A stretch of DNA of 64,000 nt from Anthopleura xanthogrammica. Taxonomy: Eukaryota > Cnidaria > Anthozoa > Actiniaria > Actiniidae. The notes below the pieces were generated by a model. The model saw only the letters and a program-made list of their open reading frames with translations, was not told the origin of the DNA and made no database searches. A program made the translations under genes and the position numbers. Shown piece by piece: positions 13,857 to 25,900 of the stretch (the first letter of the stretch is position 1; each line of letters starts with the position of its first letter). The stretch spans positions 8,343,914-8,407,913 of the forward strand of contig OZ025216.1 in assembly GCA_964019055.1 (NCBI GenBank). The letters run 5' to 3'.

Positions 13857-14020
13857 TGATTTTTGCGGATGGAGGAAAACCGGAGATCCCGGAGAAAACC
13901 CCTCGAAGCACAGGACAGAACCAACAAACAACTCTACTCACATACGACACCGAGCCCGGTGGGACTCGAACCCGGGTCGCATTGGTGAGAGGCGAGCACT
14001 CCCACCGCTTTGCTTCCCAT
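13857..14020 (-). mobile_element. tRNA-derived SINE copy
   Basis: On the minus strand the right end reads as a tRNA-like head: a box-A-like AGCGGTGGGAGTGCTCGCC and an excellent B box GGGTTCGAGTCC. A non-tRNA tail follows, containing (minus strand) CTCCGGTTTTCCTCC. Sister copies lie at 17803, 23655, 26996 and 36620. It is a retroposed SINE, not a functional tRNA gene. Confidence 0.8.
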
Positions 14021-14559
14021 AGTAATGGTAGATGGAGTAGATGGTAGACACAAGAAATAACAGCTACTCTAACTCGATTACCGATACTACTTTATCTTAA
14101 AAACTTTGCTCTTTGAAGTTAAGTAATTTGGCGCCAGTTTTGCTAGTATTGTTAAGAGTTTTTTGGTTCCATTTCTTGAAGCAGCACTTTCGTCATCTAC
14201 GTCATCTACTGGTCTATCCAAATAAAGAGCTTTTACTCTCAAGCAAAATAAAATAGGTATCTCGTGATCTGAAGGTGTTCTTAATACGTTTTTGAGGCAA
14301 CTTTAATAAGCGCACACGGTGACATGACATGATTTTTGATTGGATCTCGCTCTTAACCAATCAAAAAGGCTTTTCAAATGGCAGCCCTGTGCCACAGGTT
14401 TTTCTTTTGACTCTGCTCTAATAAATTTTTGTAAATAATTTACCATTTCTTACTGTCTCTAGCGCAGCGCCATTGAACTGCTGGAAATGGCGCTATATAA
14501 ATATATTATGTTATATATTATATTATATATATTATATTATTATAACGCGAGAATGATTT

Positions 14560-14845
14560 ACGCTTAACTTCCAGCTGATCTGAATTTTTTGGGTAGAAAT
14601 GACGCCACTGCAAAACTGACGTGTCACGAAGCCTACGGAAATTGACGTATAGAAATTTATACCTGAGATAAATCTAGATTTCCAAGAGAGGTTTCTGATA
14701 TTTTGTATACATTTAGTAAGTATGATATTCATTATTGAGTGGGAAAATTAAATAAAGAAATAACCGTTTCCCGAGTCGCTGAATGACACCTCAGTTTTGT
14801 AAATATTCTTGATTCTGATTGGCTAATGTTTTTTTTTCTCAGATC
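14560..14845 (-). mobile_element. Dispersed repeat, copy 2 (reverse complement of 11415-11870)
   Basis: The sequence from AGATCAGCTG... through TTTCCCGAGTCGCTGAATGACACC is the reverse complement of the element at 11415-11870 minus its inserted hairpin. An AT-rich run (14500-14540), preceded by the tail-like word GGCGCTATATAAATATATTA, lies just to the left. Confidence 0.65.
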
Positions 14846-15929
14846 AGCTGGTTGTTGCGAATCCTTATTCCTACTCTAAAACGTGAAACTTCAGCTGTCG
14901 AGGAAGCCCGCGGTTTTATCGCTATGAATCATTAGAATTGAGCAGGCTGATCCGAATAACCCTCTAGCGAGAACTGGAACTGAAGAGTATTCTATCATTC
15001 TGTGTTGTCTCGTCAGATCGTGATTATCAGTCAAATGTTGCGTGTCTTTATCACTTAATCTATCGACTGGCAGAGTAGAAAACCACTATAGAATATATCC
15101 AAAAATATCCAAAAATATTAGGTCTTGAATACCGATTCTGATATCGTTTTGTTGACGGCCGGTGAGCATTTGATCTCAGCGAAAAAGACATTTAAAAAAA
15201 ATGCTTTCACTATTTGCCCCACTAATGACTGGAAGCAGATTGCGGCCGGATTTTCTTTTCAGAGAGCCTGCCTGTCCTTACGTATGTTATATGTTATTGT
15301 ACCCACCTCCACTTGTTCACGAATTCCGCAATTCAGTAAATACCGTTCGTACTTGAACACCGGACAGTATTCTAGAATTAAAATGAGTAGAAAATGAAAA
15401 TAAATGTTAAAACCTGCACTTACTGAGCTACCGTAAATGAATGAATGAGAAGGTGTTTGTCTCTGCAAATATGACAAGATAAGAGCCTTTAGGGTGATCA
15501 TTTTGTTAATATCTAAAAGATCTTGACTGCTAGTTTCTGATTGGCTGAATAAAACCATCGACTGTCATTTGAAAACTCATCCTGAGAAAACCAATCAATG
15601 AAGTTTAGTGATGAAGAGCTTCGCGGATAATAACAGGAAATGAAAATATCGGTTAGCAACACTTAATTTGTAGTCCTATTGGTTGATGAAAAGATAAAAT
15701 GAGTGTTTTTCACGGAGCGTCGATCAAACGGCTTAAAAATATAGTAACAGGATGGCTAACTGATTAGTTCGAATATGAACCGCACTCATCACACCATGGT
15801 TGCATGACGGACAACGAGTGAAAAGACTTTGTATGACTCTGAGAAAATGACTATCAACGGTGTGTCGTGCCGTGGCTTTGTCGTGATCAAACATTCTGAT
15901 AGGATATATACTAACCTCCCATGCTATGA
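14846..15929. other. Spacer, nothing recognised
   Basis: No exon, tRNA or clear repeat was recognised here. Open frames such as 15125-15397 have no domain and no splice context. Confidence 0.4.
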
Positions 15930-17405
15930 ATGGATGGATGGATGGATGGATGGATGGATGGATGGATGGATGGATGGATGGATGGATGGATGGATGGATG
16001 GATGGATGGATGGATGGATGGATGGATGGATGGATGGATGGATGGATGGATGGATGGATGGATGGATGGATGGATGGATGGATGGATGGATGGATGGATG
16101 GATGGATGGATGGATGGATGGATGGATGGATGGATGGATGGATGGATGGATGGATGGATGGATGGATGGATGGATGGATGGATGGATGGATGGATGGATG
16201 GATGGATGGATGGATGGATGGATGGATGGATGGATGGATGGATGGATGGATGGATGGATGGATGGATGGATGGATGGATGGATGGATGGATGGATGGATG
16301 GATGGATGGATGGATGGATGGATGGATGGATGGATGGATGGATGGATGGATGGATGGATGGATGGATGGATGGATGGATGGATGGATGGATGGATGGATG
16401 GATGGATGGATGGATGGATGGATGGATGGATGGATGGATGGATGGATGGATGGATGGATGGATGGATGGATGGATGGATGGATGGATGGATGGATGGATG
16501 GATGGATGGATGGATGGATGGATGGATGGATGGATGGATGGATGGATGGATGGATGGATGGATGGATGGATGGATGGATGGATGGATGGATGGATGGATG
16601 GATGGATGGATGGATGGATGGATGGATGGATGGATGGATGGATGGATGGATGGATGGATGGATGGATGGATGGATGGATGGATGGATGGATGGATGGATG
16701 GATGGATGGATGGATGGATGGATGGATGGATGGATGGATGGATGGATGGATGGATGGATGGATGGATGGATGGATGGATGGATGGATGGATGGATGGATG
16801 GATGGATGGATGGATGGATGGATGGATGGATGGATGGATGGATGGATGGATGGATGGATGGATGGATGGATGGATGGATGGATGGATGGATGGATGGATG
16901 GATGGATGGATGGATGGATGGATGGATGGATGGATGGATGGATGGATGGATGGATGGATGGATGGATGGATGGATGGATGGATGGATGGATGGATGGATG
17001 GATGGATGGATGGATGGATGGATGGATGGATGGATGGATGGATGGATGGATGGATGGATGGATGGATGGATGGATGGATGGATGGATGGATGGATGGATG
17101 GATGGATGGATGGATGGATGGATGGATGGATGGATGGATGGATGGATGGATGGATGGATGGATGGATGGATGGATGGATGGATGGATGGATGGATGGATG
17201 GATGGATGGATGGATGGATGGATGGATGGATGGATGGATGGATGGATGGATGGATGGATGGATGGATGGATGGATGGATGGATGGATGGATGGATGGATG
17301 GATGGATGGATGGATGGATGGATGGATGGATGGATGGATGGATGGATGGATGGATGGATGGATGGATGGATGGATGGATGGATGGATGGATGGATGGATG
17401 GATGG
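15930..17405. repeat. Perfect tetranucleotide array, about 369 ATGG units
   Basis: From 15930 to 17405 the sequence is ATGG repeated without visible interruption (1,476 bp). Because 4 is not a multiple of 3, every reading frame is open on both strands, giving artefactual WMDG and HPSI polypeptides. The absence of any substitution implies very recent expansion or assembly smoothing. Flanks are ordinary AT-rich DNA; a short CATCATTATT stretch follows. Confidence 0.98.
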
Positions 17406-17802
17406 ATGAAAGGGATTATCATCATCATTATTATTATCATCATTATTTTATTTTAACCTCAGAAAAATTTGATACAATATGATTTTTCCCTGGTAAAATT
17501 ACTAGTCTGGTCTTTTCCCAAGACCTAAGACTTCAAACTGACATTTCAAAACCTAACCGAAACCTTTAACCTATTGTTACAATGCTGCTTGACTTTATAT
17601 TTACAGAGTACAATTATTGATATTAATGATACAAATAAATATGTTGTGAAAGAAAAAACACCAACCATATGGTCACACTATTAAATACAAAGGCTATAAT
17701 GAGATTGACGAAAAAGAATGGAAGGAAAAAAGGTAGTACTTAATAACCAATGGCTAACAAAATTTTCAATTGTCCCTCGTTCAATGATTGAATTGGAATT
17801 CA

Positions 17803-17985
17803 GAAATTGATCTTTGTGGAGGGAGGAAAACCCATGGAACCCGAACAATACTCGCCTCAAAAGACAGGAGAAAATTTGCTAGAAACTCAGCGGCTACTCA
17901 TAAATGACATTGAAACCAGGAATCAAACCCAGGGTTTATAGGTGGGAGAGGAAGCGCTCTCACCGCTACGCCACCCGTATTTAGC
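17803..17985 (-). mobile_element. tRNA-derived SINE copy
   Basis: It matches the 13857 SINE: GGAGGGAGGAAAACCCATGGAACCC on the left, and on the right a degraded B-box complement (AATCAAACCCAGGG) followed by GCTCTCACCGCTACGCCACCC. The orientation is the same as the other intact copies. Confidence 0.75.
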
Positions 17986-18082
17986 GACATTGGCTCATTT
18001 TGAAGGTGCCTTACTAAGTGAGGATACAAGTAGTGTCAAGCGAGTGTTCAACCAGCAAGTCTTGGCTTGAGAATCGTTAACT

Positions 18083-18295
18083 AAAGGCCAGTTTACACTC
18101 GCGATTTTTGCTGCAATTTTGAAAATATAATTAGTTTTGTGTTATGCTTCTAAAGGGATCTTTATCCAGGTAATCTTGGTGTCCGGAATAAAACTTTACA
18201 AGTTAATTCTTTACCATTATTAACAATGACCAAAATCACCGCAAAAACCGCACATGAAATCGCAGCAAAAATCGCCAGTGTAAACGGACCCTAAC
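18083..18295. mobile_element. MITE-like element with about 35-bp terminal inverted repeats
   Basis: The left end GGCCAGTTTACACTCGCGAT and the right end, whose complement reads GGTCCGTTTACACTGGCGAT, are imperfect inverted repeats extending through TTTTGCTGC. The element is about 210 bp with no coding capacity. This is the pattern of a non-autonomous DNA transposon. Confidence 0.75.
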
Positions 18296-20460
18296 ATTCT
18301 TGTAAACAAAACGTTTTACCAGCAAAATCCTTGTCTTCGATCTGCGTGTTCAGCTGAAGTCGTAAGAACTGTACTGTCAGTAGACGTTCCTCAGGACGAG
18401 ATCACGATATTTTGTGTTAATTTCGAGTATTTTGTTTGAATTCTCATATTTTACTACCGTGCCATGCACCAACAACAGTTTTAGAATCTACAGTCATTTT
18501 CTACCTCATCTAAACGTTGATACATCAGTAAGGCTTCTTGTGATATAACCTCGTTGAAATAATTTTAAAGAGACTGACAAGACTTTAACTATCGTCTGAA
18601 GTGTGTGCGATGAGCTGAAAGGCTACAATCACTGTTTATCAGACTCTTCTGTTAGCCAATGAAGAGTCTCATGAGAGGCTATGCCCGTGTACATTAGACA
18701 TAAAAATCAGGTAAATGACAGGATGTGTGGTCGACTGCAGCACCAAATAAATGCCTTCTATTAGCCAAACATCCCAAGGCTAAGGTTTAAAAGCACAATT
18801 AATGGCTCGTTAAGGTATTTATATTGAATACGATGGAATAGCTCGTGGGCAGTCTTATAGGTTTTTTGGCGTACACAAAGTCTTTTTGGCCGTCTCCCAG
18901 AAAGAATTCAATAAGGACTGCTTAAATAATTCATCAAAGGATTCAGTGTTTTTAACGACAAACGATTAAATTTCGATTGCATCAAGGACTATTAAACAAA
19001 ATATCGAAATAGAATAGAAAAAAACTGATAATGTGGAATAATGACGTCAGTTGGAAGGTTGTTTTTAGAAATATCACCACGGGCGCCCGAAACCCATAGA
19101 AACCCAGAAGAAAGATGTCTATTGAAAACTGCTCACAAAGTCATTCTATTAATTTCATCTTACAATACAAATACTACCAAAACACTCAAAAAGCTTTACA
19201 AGAAACAATTATTATCTATTAAAATGAATGCTGCTTGTTTGAAAAGCAAATATTTGGAGAAAGATCTGCTAGCGTTAGTGAAGGCTGGCAGATGTTCAAG
19301 ACAGAAAACTACGCTAATAAACGCTTCTAGAAGACATACATACTGACCTTAGGCTAGAGATTCTCTACAGGTGATGTATTCTGTTCTTCGATTTAAAAAC
19401 AGCCCACCAGATACGAGTCTGCGCTTCCACTAGTCATTTAGAACAAACTTCGAATGATATTCCTCAAGATACGCGGTCAACTGATGACTCGAGTCCAGTA
19501 CAGATAACAAATTGAAGTGTGATGGAACCTTGAAGATAATGACTGACAAACTGAGGAATAACGACTTAAGTACTACCAAGAAAACCTGTATACTCTATTC
19601 AGTTAAATTTCCAGAAGTTCTCGAGTTACATCCGCCGACGGCTTAATGAACTATGTCAGCTCAGCTAGCACAGAGTCATTGTTAATCTTTCTTTGCTGGT
19701 GGCATATGTGAGGAGATAGACCACTCGATGGACGCCCTTTTTGATCAGTTTACGATAAACTATTTGACATTTAGTCCAAATTGTTTTCTAAATGAACAAA
19801 ACATATAGCATATCGCAAGTGAAGTAGGACTATAGCTATATCGGGAAGCAGGGGACTTGAGGCAGTTTTTGCATTGAACATACTATAGGATGCTAGACAC
19901 ACAAGTGATTGTAACTGATAGGAGTTAGTTTATTATACGTGGATATGAGACACCATGATAACAAAGGTTCAATATTTATGCAGTTAATGACCATGGCCAA
20001 CAGGTTACTTAGCCAGGGGTATTCGTTAAGTATATCAGAGAAAGGACCCGAGTCAGGTATATAATTACAGAACCGTTTCTAAGCAACCGGCTTTTACCCG
20101 TGGCATATAGCGGTAAGAGCTTTAACTGAACACTGTGCAAATGTCAATCAACCCAAAAAAAGACGTACCATCCCAACCCTGTATGAACAAAACTGCCTGT
20201 CGATAGGCCACTGGCTTCAAGCCTGAGAAAAATGTATGGTCAGGTGCCTACAGATAAGGGAATTGTTTTCATCTCTATCTTGGCGCATCTATGCGCAGTT
20301 CCATCGTCTAGAAGTAGAGATAACTAGCATGCGGTGTACGCATTGTGTGCACTACTTATCATGCTTGACGGTAGGGTGTTTTAATACTACCATGTGTATT
20401 GTGTGTAGTGCTTGGGTGGGAGGTTTCTGTAATCAAAGAGAGATTAACATTAATAACTGT

Positions 20461-21200
20461 ACATACCAATAATCCTGGTATACCAGTAAACTGTTCATAC
20501 CAATAATCCTGGTATACCAGTAAACTGTTCATACCAATAATCCTGGTATACCAGTAAACTGTACATACCAATAATCCTGGTATACCAGTAAACTGTACAT
20601 ACCGATAATCCTGGTATACCAGTAAACTGTTCATACCAATAATCCTGGTATACCAGTAAACTGTTCATACCAATAATCCTGGTATACCAGTAAACTGTAC
20701 ATACCAATAATCCTGGTATACCAGTAAACTGTACATACCGATAATCCTGGTATACCAGTAAACTGTACATACCAATAATCCTGGTATACCAGTAAACTGT
20801 ACATACCGATAATCCTGGTATACCAGTAAACTGTTCATACCGATAATCCTGGTATACCAGTAAACTGTTCATACCGATAATCCTGGTATACCAGTAAACT
20901 GTACATACCAATAATCCTGGTATACCAGTAAACTGTTCATACCAATAATCCTGGTATACCAGTAAACTGTACATACCAATAATCCTGGTATACCAGTAAA
21001 CTGTACATACCGATAATCCTGGTATACCAGTAAACTGTACATACCAATAATCCTGGTATACCAGTAAACTGTACATACCGATAATCCTGGTATACCAGTA
21101 AACTGTTCATACCGATAATCCTGGTATACCAGTAAACTGTTCATACCGATAATCCTGGTATACCAGTAAACTGTTCATACCGATAATCCTGGTATACCAG
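20461..21200. repeat. 34-bp minisatellite, 22 units, each with a 12-bp palindrome
   Basis: Units of 34 bp run from 20461; the 22nd starts at 21175 and is truncated. Each unit contains the perfect palindrome CTGGTATACCAG. Only two positions vary: A or T before CATACC, and A or G just after it. As 34 is 1 modulo 3, the minus strand stays open through all frames and gives a spurious 193-codon frame. Units 7-13 and 15-21 carry the same order of variants, so a seven-unit block was copied at an offset of eight units (272 bp). Confidence 0.97.
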
Positions 21201-21269
21201 TTAAGCCATTACCCGCCCATTGACCAAACTATTACGTTTAAGACAAACGTACGTCATAGATTAGGTGTA

Positions 21270-22100
21270 GTGAGAATACAAGTGACGTCATATTCCATAA
21301 GATGGTGCACATGACGTCATGATCTACGAGACACGCATGTGACGTCATTATCTCGGAGACACCCATGTGACGCTATTATCTAGGAGACACGCATGTAACG
21401 TCATAATCTACGAGACACCCATGTGACGTCATTATCTCGGAGACACATGTGACGTTATTATCTAGGAGACACCCATGTGACGTCATTATCTCGGAGACAC
21501 ATGTGACGTTATTATCTAGGAGACACACATGTGACGTTATTATCTAGGAGACACCCATGTGACGTTATTATCTAGGAGACACCCATGTGACGCTATTATC
21601 TAGGAGACACGCATGTAACGTCATAATTTACGACACTAATGTGACGTCATAATTTACGACACTAATGTGACGTCATTATCTAGGAGACACGCATGTGACG
21701 TCATAATCTACGACACTAATGTGACGTCATTATCTCGGAGACACATGTGACGTTATTATCTAGGAGACACACATGTGACGTTATTATCTAGGAGACACCC
21801 ATGTGACGTTATTATCTAGGAGACACCCATGTGACGTTATTATCTAGGAGACACCCATGTGACGTTATTATCTAGGAGACACACATGTGACGTTATTATC
21901 TAGGAGACACACATGTGACGTTATTATCTAGGAGACACACATGTGACGTTATTATCTAGGAGACACCCATGTGATGTTATTATCTAGGAGACACACATGT
22001 GACGTTATTATCTAGGAGACACCCATGTGACGTTATTATCTAGGAGACACGCTCGGGATGACATTATCTAGGAGACACACACACATGTGACGTCAAAATC
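21270..22100. repeat. 28-bp minisatellite carrying CRE-like TGACGTCA sites
   Basis: About 28 units of roughly 28 bp, consensus ATGTGACGTTATTATCTAGG plus AGACACCC. About ten units keep the perfect ATF/CREB-type palindrome TGACGTCA. Most others carry the single-base variant TGACGTTA; a few have TGACGCTA or TAACGTCA. Units near the left edge are more diverse, while the right half is more homogeneous. It lies between the other two minisatellites, 3' of the UCK gene. Confidence 0.95.
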
Positions 22101-22459
22101 GTAGTTAAAAGAGGAATCAGTGTTTTCTAGTTTTTAATATCAGGAAGTCAAACACACTACATCTGCATAGCAATGGATTAGTATAATAAAGATTGGTAGC
22201 AAAATGAAGAAATATTAAAGAATAAGAAAATATGAAAAAGTACGTAAGAATGGATGTGTATTGTATACTGTACCAAGAAACACTTGAGTAAACTAGAGGT
22301 ACACATTCAACACAGGTACACATGTCATCCCGGGCACAACAAATACATGTCTTGCAAAATCTGCTTCTAGTCTAAAAATAATCCCATCGTACTATAAACA
22401 GCAGTGCACAGGATTCAAGGCTTAAACTCTGTCTATATGAAGATATCCTAGTATCATTA

Positions 22460-22797
22460 TATACACCACAGCATTGTGCCAATGACGGCACACTGACAGG
22501 TTGTCTAATGTGTAATCTGTATTACTATACACCACAGCATTGTGCCAATGACGGCACACTGACAGGTTGTCTGTGTAATCTGTATTACTATACACCACAG
22601 CATTGTGCTAATGACAGCACACTGACAGGTTGTCTAATGTGTAATCTGTATTACTATATACCACAGCATTGTGCTAATGACGGCACACTGACAGGTTGTC
22701 TAATGTGTAATCTGTATTACTATACACCACAGCATTGCACCAATGACAGCACACTGACAGGTTGTCTAATGTGTAATCTGTATTACTATACACCATG
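22460..22797. repeat. 66-bp minisatellite, about five units
   Basis: A unit of 66 bp contains TATACCACAGCATTGTG, TGACAGGTTGTCTAATGTG and TAATCTGTATTACTATA. One unit is 63 bp, lacking AAT. The length divisible by three explains a short repetitive open frame (LYYYTPQHC). It lies about 160 bp downstream of the UCK stop codon. Confidence 0.93.
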
Positions 22798-22956
22798 ACA
22801 TTGCGCTAAGGAAAGCACACCAATGAGTCATGAAATATTGTTGCTACGTCTAAATAATCAATAAAATCATAAAAAAGCATTTGTAATAAATTAAAACCAG
22901 ATTTTCTGTGACAGATAACCTGGATCACATACACACAAACCCAATACAGGATTAAA

Positions 22957-25900
22957 TTAGTGAGGTCGCGATGACAGCATACTTGATTCTGAAACTGTTC
23001 TTTGTCTTTTGGAACTTGGTTCAGATACTTTTCTCATCTTTTTGTTTCCTGATAGGATGTCCTTGATGTGCTGGACTATGAGATCGATGGCCACTAATAA
23101 CAAAGATATAGTAATATTAGCAAAGTGAGCAAATCATGTTAACACACAGGAAGCCCATACAAAATTGGAAAAAAAACACAGGCTGCCCATAGAGTATTCC
23201 AGCACAATAGCCCACTTCTGAGATATGCTTAGTTTGTCACGCACAAAGGTTTCAGTACGAGGCTCTGTGCTAAATTAAATTTTATTCTTTCTCCTGTCAC
23301 AAATCACTGAGCATTTTTTTTATTTAAACATATTTTTTCTCTGTGCTCTCTTCAAGAGCCGATAAACGGCTCATCGAGGAAGATCACACTAAATAATTAA
23401 TTATTTAGAATATTTATGGAGTGCTAACAAACTAACAAGAAATTAAACAAACAAGAAAATTATCATAGAAACAAAACAAAGAACGAGTACAAATTCAAAA
23501 GAAAATGATAACCATTTAGCTACACTGAGCATTTAGCATGTAGCCTCACATTGAAGCCTATAGGCATGACAATTAAAGTGAAGCATATATTATATCGGAA
23601 GAGGGCTAAGAGGGCTATTTGCTAGGATTACAGTTACAGTGACACAGAGTAATTTTAAGTTGATTTTTGCGGAGGGATGAAAACCAGAGAACCCAGAGAA
23701 ATACCCTCGAAGCACAGGAGAGAACTTGATGGGACTCAAACCCAGGTTGCATTGTTGAGAAGTGAGTGTTCTCACTGCCAATGCTATGCCAACCATACTT
23801 CTCAAAGTGCTTGCACCAGTGCTTCTCAAGTATTTGGTTTGTTTGTGTAAAGGAAGTGCATTAGATTATATGCATATATATATAAAGCACTATATAAGTA
23901 TGAAATTTATTATTCATTATAAAGGAAATTTAAAAAAGGTTGTTCAAGAATATTAAGCTTAGTATTTCTCACCTGTGTTATCAGATCCTCGTGGTATAAT
24001 CACATCAGCATACTTTTTTGTCTGAAAAACATTTCAAAATTACACATCTACATCTACGACATCATTTGTTATCTATTATGAGGCACAATTAAAATACTTT
24101 CAATTAAAAATGTCAAGGTTCAAAATGAAACCGCAAAATGAACTGTTGATGTGGAAATTATTCTGTACTATATTTAGTGATGCAAAAAATTCTTCTAAAA
24201 TTGATTTGAAAAAAAGGCTGATTTTGGTTGTACAATGAAATTTATTTGAACGTTTTTGACCGATTTTTTTTGTCATGTAGTTAAGTGATTAGCCTGTGTA
24301 GATGATTCTGTTTTGTATGTAATGAGAGATATAAGGGAATGTAGAACACACTTACTGGTAGACAGAAGTCTTCAAAGGCAGGCTTGACAAAATTAGTATA
24401 AGTTGCTAAAACCCGGTCTAAATCTCTACCTCTTTCTTGGGTGTCTCTTAGTACTACAAAACAACATTTTTACTCGTCAATGTAACAAATACTGAGTGTC
24501 TTATTAATACACATGAATAAAAAGGAGACTTTAACAACATTTTTAAATGTTTCCAGGGCCTGGTCTTACGAAGGGTGGATAGTGCTATACGATGGATAAA
24601 TTTATTTGATAACAGCATTGACTTATCCACTGGATGAGGATTTATCCATAGGATAGCGCTAACCACCCTTCATACAACTGAGCCCAGGTGTACTGATGTT
24701 TTGGATATTATAGTCCTTCATCAAGTAAAGAGTTCCATTCTTATTCACTTGTAAACACACCCAGGAACACAGTCCCAACTATAGTAACTACGAATACTAC
24801 TACAGCAACATAAAAAGGACTGACATGCACATTGATAATGATGATGATATCAATTTTGATGACATTGATAATGGATGGATGGATGGATGGATGGATGGAT
24901 GGATGGATGGATGGATGGATGGATGGATGGATGGATGGATGGATGGATGGATGGATGGATGGATGGATGGATGGATGGATGGATGGATGGATGGATGGAT
25001 GGATGGATGGATGGATGGATGGATGGATGGATGGATGGATGGATGGATGGATGGATGGATGGATGGATGGATGGATGGATGGATGGATGGATGGATGGAT
25101 GGATGGATGGATGGATGGATGGATGGATGGATGGATGGATGGATGGATGGATGGATGGATGGATGGATGGATGGATGGATGGATGGATGGATGGATGGAT
25201 GGATGGATGGATGGATGGATGGATGGATGGATGGATGGATGGATGGATGGATGGATGGATGGATGGATGGATGGATGGATGGATGGATGGATGGATGGAT
25301 GGATGGATGGATGGATGGATGGATGGATGGATGGATGGATGGATGGATGGATGGATGGATGGATGGATGGATGGATGGATGGATGGATGGATGGATGGAT
25401 GGATGGATGGATGGATGGATGGATGGATGGATGGATGGATGGATGGATGGATGGATGGATGGATGGATGGATGGATGGATGGATGGATGGATGGATGGAT
25501 GGATGGATGGATGGATGGATGGATGGATGGATGGATGGATGGATGGATGGATGGATGGATGGATGGATGGATGGATGGATGGATGGATGGATGGATGGAT
25601 GGATGGAAATAAGGATGGATGGATGGATGGAGACTGAACTACACTTGACATTTTACCTCTTCTTGAAAGCCTTGTGTCACTATCAGTATCCACAAATAAC
25701 TTCATATCTAGAAGATCTCTGATTTCTTTAAAATACAGTGTCAATATTCCTTCAAATAGGATAACATCTGTAGTTGGATAAATCAAGTTGACCATTTCTT
25801 CTCTGTAAAATGAAACACATGTACATTGAGTACTATTGCGAAGAGTTGTCACTAATGATGATTGTCATAGTAATGACAGGGAGACCACTCATTATACACA

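Larger units (their letters stand above)
17460..20460. other. Gene-poor spacer
   Basis: Apart from the SINE (17803-17985) and a MITE-like element (18083-18295), no supportable feature was recognised. The open frame at 19041-19346 has no recognisable domain and no splice context. Confidence 0.45.

Noticed and set aside
13768..14047. Short frames with SNPGRIGERRAL-like sequence
   Set aside because: They lie across the tRNA-derived SINE; the peptide is the B box read as protein, a common annotation artefact.
15829..17482. Open frames of more than 500 codons encoding WMDG or HPSI repeats on both strands
   Set aside because: They are read-through of a perfect tetranucleotide array, open in every frame on both strands, with no codon bias or flanking gene structure.
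19041..19346. Small protein-coding gene of about 100 codons
   Set aside because: No recognisable domain, no splice signals matched to other exons, and surrounding DNA is spacer with mobile elements.
20495..21144. Minus-strand open frame repeating YQDYWYVQFTGIPGL
   Set aside because: The 34-bp satellite shifts frame each unit and happens to lack stops; units vary at silent and replacement positions alike.
20461..22797. CRISPR-like array of direct repeats
   Set aside because: Repeats are contiguous with no unique spacers, and the DNA is eukaryotic.
24800..25852. 350-codon minus frame beginning with a UCK-like sequence and continuing into HPSI repeats
   Set aside because: The first part is genuine UCK2 exon 4; the frame then runs through its donor (25656) into the intronic array. 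The next exon joins correctly at 24453.
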